Assembly (NCBI GenBank): GCA_003282205.1
Contig: QBZW01000010.1
Span: 1-64,000 of the forward strand
Source: Pelagibacteraceae bacterium AG-337-G04
GTDB taxonomy: Bacteria > Pseudomonadota > Alphaproteobacteria > Pelagibacterales > Pelagibacteraceae
Direction: 5' to 3'
DNA length: 64,000 bases
Both the position numbers and the translations under genes were made by a program. The notes below the pieces were generated by a model, which saw only the letters and a program-made list of their open reading frames with translations, was not told where the DNA came from and ran no database searches. This document shows positions 29,909 to 36,550 of this stretch, one piece after another. Positions within the stretch are counted from its first letter, which is position 1, and each line of letters opens with the position of its first letter.

Positions 29909-30783
29909 AATGACATTAACTTAACAATCATTGAAGAGTCTATTTTTTCAATAGAACTGGAAATTTGTGCTTTTCTTAATATTTCGTGAAGAGATCTACC
30001 TAAATGATTTATTGTGCAAGGTATGTCTCTACCTTCAAATAAAACTTTTTTTCTAAAGTCATATCTATGAGGATAATCAGTTTTATCTTCTGTCCATATT
30101 CGTGGGCTCTTTGAATAATAATAATTTTTAGTCACTATCAATCCATATATTTCTTCATAAGCTCCTTTATGTTTAGAAGATGGATTTCTACCTCCTTTAA
30201 CTGGTATTGATGACTTGAAGTTTCTCACTACTATAACGATATCTCCTTTTTTTATTTGCTTTAACATTTCTAAGGAATTTTTCTTAAGTGTTATTGGAAA
30301 ACCATCCGTTCCAAATTCAAAAGTACGTTTTCTATTAACCAAACCAGTTCCTTTGGAACGCATATAATAAATAAAGATTTGAGGTTCTTTATTTTTAATT
30401 AATTTTTTCTTAATACTTTGAACTGTTTCGTTAGCTATGTTTGAGGCATCTTTTTCAAACCATTTGATGAAATCATCTTTATCAATTTGAACTTGTTCAA
30501 CTGGAAAACTTTCTTTGTCTTTTTCTAAAACAATTAAGAAACCTTTGTGATCAATCAAAACAGATATATCGTGACCGTGTCTATCAAAATTTGATGTATT
30601 CCACTCTACTTCTGCTGGAACAATTGTACCGTCATCTAGCTCATTTTTTTGAATATCAGGATATGAATCAAACGGAATGCTGTGTTGAGCAGATCTAATC
30701 TTTCTGCCATCTCTTAAAGAATATTTAAAACAATTTTCAGTCCAATATTTAATTAATATTTTTTCTTCCAACCATTTTTTCAT
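29896..30783 (-). CDS. Putative PD-(D/E)XK-like nuclease with EVE/PUA-like C-terminal domain
   Basis: 295 aa, no signal peptide, probably cytosolic. Residues 42-72 read PDI...PAEVEWNTSNFDRHGHD: the P42-D43, E58-V-E60 and SNF..HGHD spacing resembles PD-(D/E)XK nuclease-like proteins, though the usual catalytic Lys is Trp61. From about residue 170, KKGDIVIVVRN, YGLIVTKNYYYSKSPRIW and DYPHRYDFRKKV resemble the EVE/PUA-like fold used to read modified bases. Such pairings occur in modification-dependent restriction enzymes. This assignment is inference from motifs; a structure search would decide. First gene of element A, start 17 bases from the right repeats. Confidence 0.5.
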   Translation of the reverse strand: MKKWLEEKILIKYWTENCFKYSLRDGRKIRSAQHSIPFDSYPDIQKNELDDGTIVPAEVEWNTSNFDRHGHDISVLIDHKGFLIVLEKDKESFPVEQVQIDKDDFIKWFEKDASNIANETVQSIKKKLIKNKEPQIFIYYMRSKGTGLVNRKRTFEFGTDGFPITLKKNSLEMLKQIKKGDIVIVVRNFKSSIPVKGGRNPSSKHKGAYEEIYGLIVTKNYYYSKSPRIWTEDKTDYPHRYDFRKKVLFEGRDIPCTINHLGRSLHEILRKAQISSSIEKIDSSMIVKLMSLCRK

Positions 30784-30799
30784 AAAAAAACATTATCAC

Positions 30800-30821
30800 T
30801 GTGACGTTAGTGTGACTAGAT
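30800..30821 (+). repeat. Right 11-bp-period repeats of element A
   Basis: TGTGACGTTAG followed directly by TGTGACTAGAT. The same family and orientation as the left array of element A. The second unit starts 66 bases before the next att core, identical to element B. It lies immediately upstream of the cargo start codon, so a bound protein could also control cargo transcription. Confidence 0.7.
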
Positions 30822-30840
30822 GAAAGTTATTTGATTGATT

Positions 30841-30876
30841 TTGTTGGAAACAAATATCTATTTAAAGTTTTATTCC
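30841..30876. repeat. Conserved right-end block of element A
   Basis: 36-bp block immediately before att copy 2, matching 31720-31755 at 28 of 36 positions, with shared segments AACAAATA and ATTTAAAGTTTTAT. The cargo genes of the two elements are unrelated, so this conservation marks the end of the mobile unit. Confidence 0.65.
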
Positions 30877-30924
30877 TGATTTGTAATCAATAGGTCCGCG
30901 GTTCGAATCCGTGCGGGGGCACCA
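30877..30924 (+). repeat. att core copy 2 (tRNA-Thr 3' fragment)
   Basis: 48-bp copy of the tRNA-Thr 3' half, junction between elements A and B. It lacks acceptor 5' strand and D-arm, so it cannot make a functional tRNA. It carries A at the one variable position (30907). Confidence 0.88.
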
Positions 30925-30991
30925 CTTCTTCAGTAAAATCAACCTTATCTATTTTTCAAAATTAGAAATTTTATAAATTGGTAGCAATGAG

Positions 30992-31024
30992 TGTTACCAT
31001 AGTGCTACCACTTTTGTAGACCAA
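30992..31024 (+). repeat. Left 11-bp-period repeats of element B
   Basis: TGTTACCATAG and TGCTACCACTT, then a degenerate third unit. The first begins 68 bases after att copy 2. An inverted half site TGGTAGCA lies just ahead at 30979-30986. Confidence 0.68.
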
Positions 31025-31052
31025 GCAAGTGGTCGCTGTATAAAATTATTTT

Positions 31053-31664
31053 TTAATTGCAATTAACACCAACAATTCCTCCAACAGTATTATAAACACA
31101 ACTAAAATTTCTGTTTTGATTTGCTGGTGGTGAAAGCATTTTAAGTGATTGTTGTAACAATAATAAATTTGCAGCATTATTACCTCCACCAGATGAAGAT
31201 GAGGAATTGTTCTTTTTACTTAGCAAAATTGCTTGTTCTGTTTCATAGAATTTCATAGCACATTGTCCCAATTCTGGTGTTTGTTTTTTAAAACCTAAAT
31301 ATTCACACTTAGATATATAAGTATCCATAGTACTAAGTGATTTAGCTTGATTAAAGTCTGCGAGGCTTTTATCAAGTACGTAGACATAACCTTCTTTAGC
31401 AATGATACAATCTGAAAAGTTTTCTTGGCATTTGTTTAAAGCATTCCTATTTGCTGATGATTGAGTATGACCAGCACCATAACCTGAAGGAAAGGCATTT
31501 GGTTGTCTCGCACTAACAGCTTTTGCTTTATAAGGAAATGAAGCATACTTAGGATCTTTAAGAAAAATATCGTAGTTGTATCCTCTAACAAATGTATCAA
31601 TAGGTGAATAACAACTACTTAAAAAAATACTTATAAATATAATACTAAAGATTTTTTGCATCAA
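31053..31664 (-). CDS. Putative lipoprotein, unknown function (element B cargo)
   Basis: 203 aa. The N-terminus MMQKIFSIIFISIFLSSC is a lipoprotein signal with lipobox LSSC at residues 15-18. The mature part has Cys residues in ANRNALNKC and in SKCEYLGFKKQTPELGQCAMKF, a pattern seen in small proteobacterial lipoproteins. A Ser/Gly/Asn-rich linker (SSSSSGGGNN) precedes the C-terminal ~45 residues, which carry two more Cys. No enzymatic motif is visible. It is the only gene of element B and its start lies 15 bases from the right repeats. Confidence 0.8.
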   Translation of the reverse strand: MMQKIFSIIFISIFLSSCYSPIDTFVRGYNYDIFLKDPKYASFPYKAKAVSARQPNAFPSGYGAGHTQSSANRNALNKCQENFSDCIIAKEGYVYVLDKSLADFNQAKSLSTMDTYISKCEYLGFKKQTPELGQCAMKFYETEQAILLSKKNNSSSSSGGGNNAANLLLLQQSLKMLSPPANQNRNFSCVYNTVGGIVGVNCN

Positions 31665-31678
31665 TAAAACTATACCAC

Positions 31679-31700
31679 TGCTACCATAGTGTGACCAAAT
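31679..31700 (+). repeat. Right 11-bp-period repeats of element B
   Basis: TGCTACCATAG followed by TGTGACCAAAT, same orientation as the left array. The second unit starts 66 bases before att copy 3, as in element A. Confidence 0.7.
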
Positions 31701-31719
31701 TAAAAATTTTTGAAGATTA

Positions 31720-31755
31720 TTGTTGTTAACAAATAATAATTTAAAGTTTTATAGA
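31720..31755. repeat. Conserved right-end block of element B
   Basis: Counterpart of 30841-30876 (28 of 36 identical). It contains TTGTTAACAA, a perfect palindrome, where element A has an imperfect version. Confidence 0.65.
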
Positions 31756-31803
31756 TGATTTGTAATCAATAGGTCCGCGGTTCGAATCCGTGCGGGGGCA
31801 CCA
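31756..31803 (+). repeat. att core copy 3 (tRNA-Thr 3' fragment)
   Basis: 48 bp identical to copy 2. For integrations that rebuild the tRNA 3' end, this outermost copy would descend from the original chromosomal tRNA-Thr 3' end. Confidence 0.88.
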
Positions 31804-31830
31804 TCATTCAATTAAATAAATAATATTAAG

Positions 31831-31852
31831 TGTGATCAGATTGTCGTTGAGC
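31831..31852 (+). repeat. Orphan 11-bp-period repeat pair after the array
   Basis: TGTGATCAGAT followed by TGTCGTTGAGC, 27 bases after att copy 3 (not 67). It resembles the left arrays of elements A and B but is more degenerate, and no matching right end is visible before the next gene. It is a possible remnant of an older insertion. Confidence 0.35.
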
Positions 31853-31869
31853 AGGACATAGAAAACATT

Positions 31870-32820
31870 TTATTTTATTCTTGAAGCGATATATTCTTTA
31901 ATAGTTGGATGATAAAATAAAAAACAATCTGCATAATCGATAGTATGTGTATTTTTTTTTAAAGGTTCAGACCAATCTTTTCCATTTATTATACATTTTT
32001 TTCCATTTATTTTTCTGTCATTAGAAATTATAATTCTTTTGAAATTGGGAACGTCATTCATCCAATCAGATGTTAATCCCTCATAATGATCCATTGGGTG
32101 GGTAAAAATTAAGACTGGAGCATTACCATCTTCCATTATTTTAATATGTTTTTCTCTTAATTTAGCAATACCTGGATAGTTTTTGCGAAATTTATCCAAA
32201 GCTTTTTCTATACCCACTTTTTTAACTTTCATTTTTTTTGAAATGATGTAGTTGCATGATGGCATTAAAGCAATACCACCTCCTACTTCGTTCATATTTT
32301 TTGCTGTAAAAAGTAATGTTACCCAACCACCACACGAATGACCAGTTATTATAATTTGTTTTTTTGGAACACCCATTTTAACAAATTTTTTAACTAGTTC
32401 CAAATTCCCTTCAACACGACGATCCATTTTTGATACACCAGGGTATGGACCCTTCCATTTTGATGTAAAATACTTAATATTAGAAATTGTTGCTCCAAGA
32501 TCGCCTTCAAGATGTCCCTGACAGTTTAAATAAACCATTATTTCTTTATCATTAATTTTATCTCCTGCAAGTTGTGCAAAATTTCGAAGTTGATTTACCC
32601 ACGCACAATTTTTAGTTTTGTGATCCATTGAGTCTGAGCCATGGTTATAAATAACAATTATTTTATTTTTTGGATCTAATATTTTAAATGTTTCATTAAT
32701 ACTAATTTTATCTGCCCATTTTTTTGTTGGAATTAAGTATCCACTTTTTAATAATTTATCAGCATAAACGCTGCTACATAGAAACATTGTTAAAGATAAA
32801 ATACTGAAGATTTTTTTCAT
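31870..32820 (-). CDS. Exported alpha/beta-hydrolase-like protein
   Basis: 316 aa. Signal peptide MKKIFSILSLTMFLCSSVYA, cleavage after residue 20. The mature protein has IVIYNHGSDSMDH as an HG-type oxyanion segment, the nucleophile elbow GHSCGG with Ser162, and a late His in FYHPTIKEY as a candidate catalytic His; THPMDHYEG may supply the acid. Probably a periplasmic esterase or peptidase-like hydrolase; the substrate is unknown. Its start overlaps the stop of the GcvT-like gene by 4 bases, so it belongs to the nadK transcript. Its stop sits close to the orphan repeat pair, like cassette cargo. Confidence 0.75.
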   Translation of the reverse strand: MKKIFSILSLTMFLCSSVYADKLLKSGYLIPTKKWADKISINETFKILDPKNKIIVIYNHGSDSMDHKTKNCAWVNQLRNFAQLAGDKINDKEIMVYLNCQGHLEGDLGATISNIKYFTSKWKGPYPGVSKMDRRVEGNLELVKKFVKMGVPKKQIIITGHSCGGWVTLLFTAKNMNEVGGGIALMPSCNYIISKKMKVKKVGIEKALDKFRKNYPGIAKLREKHIKIMEDGNAPVLIFTHPMDHYEGLTSDWMNDVPNFKRIIISNDRKINGKKCIINGKDWSEPLKKNTHTIDYADCFLFYHPTIKEYIASRIK

Positions 32821-33962
32821 AAAGATATTGAAGTAATTTGTTTTTTCGGATCAAAGAAAGGTTTTTCAATAACTTCACATTTAAATTTTTTATCATCGAT
32901 TGAAACATCTAACTCAGAACCAATTTTTGAATAAATAATATCTACTATTCCAAGTGCAATATTCTTTTTTAAACGTGGTGAATAAACTGCTGAGGTTACT
33001 TTTCCTATAACTTTATTATCAACTATTAAAGGCCAAAAAGTAGTATTTGGTCCACTTAACTTTTCGCATTTAATTTTTAAACCAACTTGTTTTCTTTTTA
33101 CTCCCTCAGCTTTAATTTTTTTAAGTGCTTTTTTTCCTATAAAATCTATTTGACCATCTAAATAAACTAAACGATCTAGACCTAGTTCAAATGGATTTGT
33201 TTGAATATCAGCATCAGCGTGGTAAGAAAGCATACCACCTTCTATTCTCCTAATAGAAGAAGTATGACCTGGTTTAAGTCCAAATTCTTTTCCAGCTGCC
33301 ATAATTTTTTCATAAAGATCATTGCCTTTTGATCCATCTCTTAAAAATAATTCATAGCCAAATTCGCTAGACCAACCTGTTCGGGAAACTACTAATGGAA
33401 TTCCATCTAGATCTAATTCTTTAAACCAATAATATTTTATATCTTTAATACCTTCTCCAAATAACTTAATCATTATTTCAGCAGACTTTGGTCCTTGTAA
33501 TTGCAATGGAGAAACATCGGGTTCAGTTATTTTAACATCCAATCCCGAGTTAACAGCTACACCTTGAGCCCATAATAAAATATCGCTATCAGACAAAGAT
33601 AACCAAAAATGATTTTCTCCTAATCTTAAAAGAATTGGATCATTTAATAGGCCCCCATCGGCATTTGTAATTAAAACATATTTACATTGACCAACAGATA
33701 ATTTTGATAGATCTCTTGGGGTTAATAATTGAGTAAATTTAAATGCATCTGGTCCAGTGATTTCAACTTGTCTTTCTACTGCAACATCACAAAGTATAGC
33801 AGTTTCAATTAAGTTCCAAAAGTTTTGTTCTGGATCACCAAAGTCACGTGGAATATACATATGATTGTAGACAGAAAAACCTGTTGCTCCCCATTTTACA
33901 GTTGAGTCAAAATATGGAGATTTTCTAATTTGAGTTCCAAACCCAAAATTTTTGTTACTCAT
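32817..33962 (-). CDS. GcvT/DmdA-family tetrahydrofolate-dependent methyltransferase
   Basis: 381 aa, cytosolic. Typical GcvT-superfamily features: WNLIETAILCDVAVERQVEITGPDA near residues 48-75, KYVLITNADGGLLNDPILLRL, SPLQLQGPKSAEI, SRTGWSSEFGYELFL, and FELGLDRLVYLD with a C-terminal barrel (KVIGKVTSAVYSPRLKKNIALGIV). The N-terminal VYNHMYIPRDF resembles DMSP demethylase (DmdA), which SAR11 cells use to take methyl from DMSP to THF, but I cannot tell DmdA from its uncharacterised paralogues by eye. It lies directly after nadK with a one-base overlap. Confidence 0.8.
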   Translation of the reverse strand: MSNKNFGFGTQIRKSPYFDSTVKWGATGFSVYNHMYIPRDFGDPEQNFWNLIETAILCDVAVERQVEITGPDAFKFTQLLTPRDLSKLSVGQCKYVLITNADGGLLNDPILLRLGENHFWLSLSDSDILLWAQGVAVNSGLDVKITEPDVSPLQLQGPKSAEIMIKLFGEGIKDIKYYWFKELDLDGIPLVVSRTGWSSEFGYELFLRDGSKGNDLYEKIMAAGKEFGLKPGHTSSIRRIEGGMLSYHADADIQTNPFELGLDRLVYLDGQIDFIGKKALKKIKAEGVKRKQVGLKIKCEKLSGPNTTFWPLIVDNKVIGKVTSAVYSPRLKKNIALGIVDIIYSKIGSELDVSIDDKKFKCEVIEKPFFDPKKQITSISL

Positions 33963-34732
33963 TAATTAGTTTCTTTTCTGATTTGTTCTATTTTAATTTT
34001 TTTTTGAAGACTTCTATTTGAATCGTAAAGAAGATTAAACTTAATTTTTTTATTTATTTTAATAGAAATAATTTTTGCATTTCTCACTTCAAAGTTATCT
34101 GCTACTGCACTAATTGGCCTTTTTTGAATGTTAAGATTTTTAATTACAATTTTTGATTTATCACTAACTACCCTTCCTTTCCATCTTCTTGGCCTAAAAG
34201 CGCTAATCGGTCTAATTGATAGTTTTTTTGAGTCTAAGTTTAATATAGGTCCATAAACTGACATATTATAGGCTGTGCTACCGGCTGGTGTGGATACCAA
34301 TATTCCATCAGAAACCAATTTTTTTATTATTTTCTTAGATCCACTTGAAATTTCTAAAGATGCAGTTTGTCTACTTTGTCTTAATATTGATACTTCATTT
34401 ATTGCTATGGCCTTCTTAGTTTTGTTAAATTTATTTTTAACACTCATCTCTAAGGGTGAAATTGCAACTGGCTTTGCTTTAGACAAGTTTTTAATAGTAT
34501 TCTTATTTGAAAATTTATTCATCAAAAAACCATAGCTTCCAGCATTGATTCCATAGAAAGGTTTTTTGTATTTACTATATTTTTTCAATGACGAAAGCAT
34601 AAAACCATCACCACCAACAACAATTATTAGATTGCATTTACCTAATGATATACTTTTGATTTTATGGTCTAGAAAATTTTTAATTTTTTTTGATGTTTTT
34701 GTGTGATCAAAAAGAATATGAGGCTTTATCAT
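33962..34732 (-). CDS. nadK: NAD kinase
   Basis: Phosphorylates NAD to NADP. 256 aa. GGDGFMLSS (residues 40-48) is the conserved GGDG motif, NEVSILR the second, and SDGILVSTPAGSTAYNMSVYGPIL the third (Zn/NAD-binding GSTAY). At 256 aa it is the short proteobacterial form. It lies 4 bp from the 3' end of tRNA-Leu on the same strand and overlaps the next gene by one base. Confidence 0.96.
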   Translation of the reverse strand: MIKPHILFDHTKTSKKIKNFLDHKIKSISLGKCNLIIVVGGDGFMLSSLKKYSKYKKPFYGINAGSYGFLMNKFSNKNTIKNLSKAKPVAISPLEMSVKNKFNKTKKAIAINEVSILRQSRQTASLEISSGSKKIIKKLVSDGILVSTPAGSTAYNMSVYGPILNLDSKKLSIRPISAFRPRRWKGRVVSDKSKIVIKNLNIQKRPISAVADNFEVRNAKIISIKINKKIKFNLLYDSNRSLQKKIKIEQIRKETN

Positions 34733-34736
34733 TTAG

Positions 34737-34822
34737 TGGTGCCCTCGGCCAGACTCGAACTGGCACTCCATAAATGGCAAGGATTTTAAGTCCTTTGTGT
34801 CTACCAATTTCACCACGAGGGC
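34737..34822 (-). tRNA. tRNA-Leu(TAA), integration target
   Basis: 86 nt class II tRNA with encoded CCA. Acceptor GCCCTCG pairs with CGAGGGC; D-arm GTGAAATTGGTAGACAC; anticodon loop CTTAAAA with TAA; a variable arm is present. A 35-bp piece of its 5' half (34784-34818) recurs at 36596-36630, so the element lies upstream of this tRNA and duplicates the 5' half, unlike the tRNA-Thr case. Confidence 0.97.
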
Positions 34823-34905
34823 ATTAATGAATTTCATGAGTACTTATGCTAATATTTATAATTGAACAAGATTAATAAGTAAATTTTTTTTATTTTATCT
34901 CTCTG

Positions 34906-34927
34906 TGTACGAGGCATGTACGAGAGA
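34906..34927 (+). repeat. Left 11-bp-period repeats of element C
   Basis: TGTACGAGGCA followed by TGTACGAGAGA, 17 bases from the stop codon of the last cargo gene. Confidence 0.72.
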
Positions 34928-34944
34928 TCCTATAAAATCCTGGA

Positions 34945-35385
34945 TCATTTTGCAGGTACACATTTATCTACCCAAGACCATAATTCTCCAAGAATTTCAT
35001 TATAATTTGAATTTTCTATTAGAAAATCACCATTATATTCCTCAGTAACTGTCAAAGGTGAAGAATTTACATCTGCCCATTGAAGTTCGATAAGATTGTA
35101 TCTTACTTCCCTTCCTTCAGTTTCAATATATTTTTTATTTTTTATTTTTTGAGTCATGCCATCATTTCTTATAAATTTAGAATTTTTAAAATCAAAAAAA
35201 AAAGAAATATTTGTCATACTGTTAATTGACACTCTTCCATGATCGAGTTTTTGATCATCTACAACAACTCTAGTTGAATAAGTTCTTTTACATGCCCATG
35301 TTTCAGATATTTCCCACATAGGTTTTGAATTAGCTGTTGATATAAGATTTAAAGATATAAAAAATATAACTAAATATTTAAACAT
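34945..35385 (-). CDS. Small exported protein, unknown function (element C cargo)
   Basis: 146 aa; family not recognised. Signal peptide MFKYLVIFFISLNLISTANS, with likely cleavage near residue 20. The mature part contains two Cys (WACKR and DKCVPAK) placed near its two ends, which could form a disulfide; it also has a beta-rich middle (GRVSINSMTNISFFFDF). Last gene of the element; its start overlaps the end of the upstream membrane protein by 8 bases. Confidence 0.75.
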   Translation of the reverse strand: MFKYLVIFFISLNLISTANSKPMWEISETWACKRTYSTRVVVDDQKLDHGRVSINSMTNISFFFDFKNSKFIRNDGMTQKIKNKKYIETEGREVRYNLIELQWADVNSSPLTVTEEYNGDFLIENSNYNEILGELWSWVDKCVPAK

Positions 35386-35773
35386 TTCTTCTATTAAAAT
35401 AATTTCTTTTAATCCATTTATAATAAAACCAAGTATAAATTAGAAAAATCGGTATTAATACAAAACTAATATATTTCATAATCCCCTGAAATGCATAGGC
35501 AAAGGGTTGAATACGTAATTCAGCGTCAATACAATCAGATAATCTTTGTTCCTCCGATCCTTGAGTTCTACCAAAATAATTATTTTTTTTACAATAATCA
35601 GTTAAAAAACCAATTTCATCGTTAGAAGTATAAAATGCAGATGTCATATACTCATGATTTTGAAAGGTATTTTTTCCCCTAATTTCGTTTATCGCCCATA
35701 TTGAGGTAAACAAACCTGGTATTAATAAAAATAAGAACAATAGAGTAAAAATACTAAATTTTAAATGTTTCAT
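35378..35773 (-). CDS. Two-TM membrane protein, unknown function (element C cargo)
   Basis: 131 aa. A hydrophobic helix at about residues 7-27 and a second at about 98-118 (YISFVLIPIFLIYTWFYY) flank a ~70-residue extracytoplasmic loop that has two Cys (DYCKK and SDCID). The basic C-terminus (KWIKRNYFNRRNV) suggests a cytosolic tail. No known domain is recognised. One-base overlap with the upstream gene and 8 bases with the downstream one. Confidence 0.72.
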   Translation of the reverse strand: MKHLKFSIFTLLFLFLLIPGLFTSIWAINEIRGKNTFQNHEYMTSAFYTSNDEIGFLTDYCKKNNYFGRTQGSEEQRLSDCIDAELRIQPFAYAFQGIMKYISFVLIPIFLIYTWFYYKWIKRNYFNRRNV

Positions 35774-36249
35774 TAAAATTTTGATTTTGGTTTTTTAAAA
35801 CTACAATCAATAAAATTATATTCGATGATATAATCTTTGTATGTAATCTTGTAATATGCTGTACCCTTAATTCTATTTATATTTAATGAGTCAAAAAGTG
35901 TATCTGTAACTGTTGGTTTTTCAGGGATTTTAAAAGTTAAATTCTGATAACTTCCGTCATATTCATAATACTTTTCAAGTAAATTATATGTCCTTGCAGG
36001 GACTAATCTTCCTGGTGAAGAAATAATTCTTATAAATTCTCTTTTTTTATCAATATAAAATTCCCAAACTTCATAATTAGTGATTTTATTAGTTTTTTTT
36101 TGTTCCCACTTATAGCTTTCTTTATTTAATTTTTTTTCTGTAAATATTTCCTTATCCAATAAACAATAAATAATATTATCTTTTTCATTAGCGTAAACAT
36201 TTGTCAGTATTAAATTTAAGCAAGCTATTATAAAAAATATTTGTTTCAT
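35773..36249 (-). CDS. Small exported protein, unknown function (element C cargo)
   Basis: 158 aa. Signal peptide MKQIFFIIACLNLILTNVYA, cleavage after residue 20. The mature part is lysine- and tyrosine-rich with YEYDGSYQNLTFKIP and a C-terminal beta-like stretch ending IEYNFIDCSFKKPKSKF; Cys occur near both ends of the mature protein. No recognisable domain. Composition resembles the other exported cargo proteins of elements A and C. Confidence 0.72.
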   Translation of the reverse strand: MKQIFFIIACLNLILTNVYANEKDNIIYCLLDKEIFTEKKLNKESYKWEQKKTNKITNYEVWEFYIDKKREFIRIISSPGRLVPARTYNLLEKYYEYDGSYQNLTFKIPEKPTVTDTLFDSLNINRIKGTAYYKITYKDYIIEYNFIDCSFKKPKSKF

Positions 36250-36255
36250 GAATTT

Positions 36256-36420
36256 TTATTTTTCTATCTTAAAGTATTTCTCACCAGTATGAGGATCAAC
36301 AAAATTATCTATTATCTTCCAGCCTTTTTTATTTATTTCCTCTAAACCCTTATCGATTTGTCCATTACCCATTTCTATTATTTCGCTTGCTTGAATTAAT
36401 GAAATTTTAAATTTGTCCAT
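36256..36420 (-). CDS. 54-aa hypothetical protein (element C cargo)
   Basis: Short frame starting MDKFKISLIQASEIIEMGNG and ending VDPHTGEKYFKIEK. No signal peptide or TM segment; KKGWKIIDNFVDPHTGEKYF looks like a small folded motif. It ends 6 bases before the next cargo gene, in the same operon, and begins 29 bases from the right repeat pair, the position held by the first cargo gene in elements A and B. This supports it as real. Confidence 0.55.
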   Translation of the reverse strand: MDKFKISLIQASEIIEMGNGQIDKGLEEINKKGWKIIDNFVDPHTGEKYFKIEK

Positions 36421-36448
36421 AAAATTAATTTATAACATTATATCTCTA

Positions 36449-36470
36449 TGTACGAGGGATGTACGAGAAT
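36449..36470 (+). repeat. Right 11-bp-period repeats of element C
   Basis: TGTACGAGGGA followed by TGTACGAGAAT, same orientation as the left pair (34906-34927); 19 of 22 positions match between the two ends. Confidence 0.72.
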
Positions 36471-36550
36471 TTCATGATAAAATTAGTCTGATTTTCTAAT
36501 CTTTATTAAATGGATAATTAAAGTTATGAGATTTTATAGGATGTTTTATA

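Larger units (their letters stand above)
29378..30924. mobile_element. Element A: integrase-less cargo cassette at tRNA-Thr
   Basis: The unit between att copies 1 and 2 (repeat unit 1547 bp). From left: a 67-bp end that resembles the left end of element B (27 of the first 32 bases identical), three 11-bp-period repeats, two minus-strand genes filling the interior, two more 11-bp repeats, a 36-bp block shared with element B (28 of 36 identical), and the 48-bp core. No recombinase is encoded. The structure is read directly from the sequence; the mobile nature is inferred. Confidence 0.75.
30925..31803. mobile_element. Element B: integrase-less cargo cassette at tRNA-Thr
   Basis: Unit of 879 bp between att copies 2 and 3. 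It has the same end layout as element A at the same distances: 67 bp, 11-bp-period repeats, one minus-strand gene, 11-bp repeats, the 36-bp block, then core. The repeat units are of a different sequence subtype (TGCTACCATAG), and the cargo is a single lipoprotein gene. No recombinase is present. Confidence 0.75.

Noticed and set aside
30877..31803. Additional tRNA-Thr genes
   Set aside because: Only the 3' 48 bases are present; the acceptor 5' strand, D-arm and most of the anticodon 5' side are missing, so they are recombination cores and not tRNA genes.
29445..31852. CRISPR array
   Set aside because: The repeats are only 11 bp, head-to-tail with no spacers, and sit in small groups at element ends; no cas genes are present.
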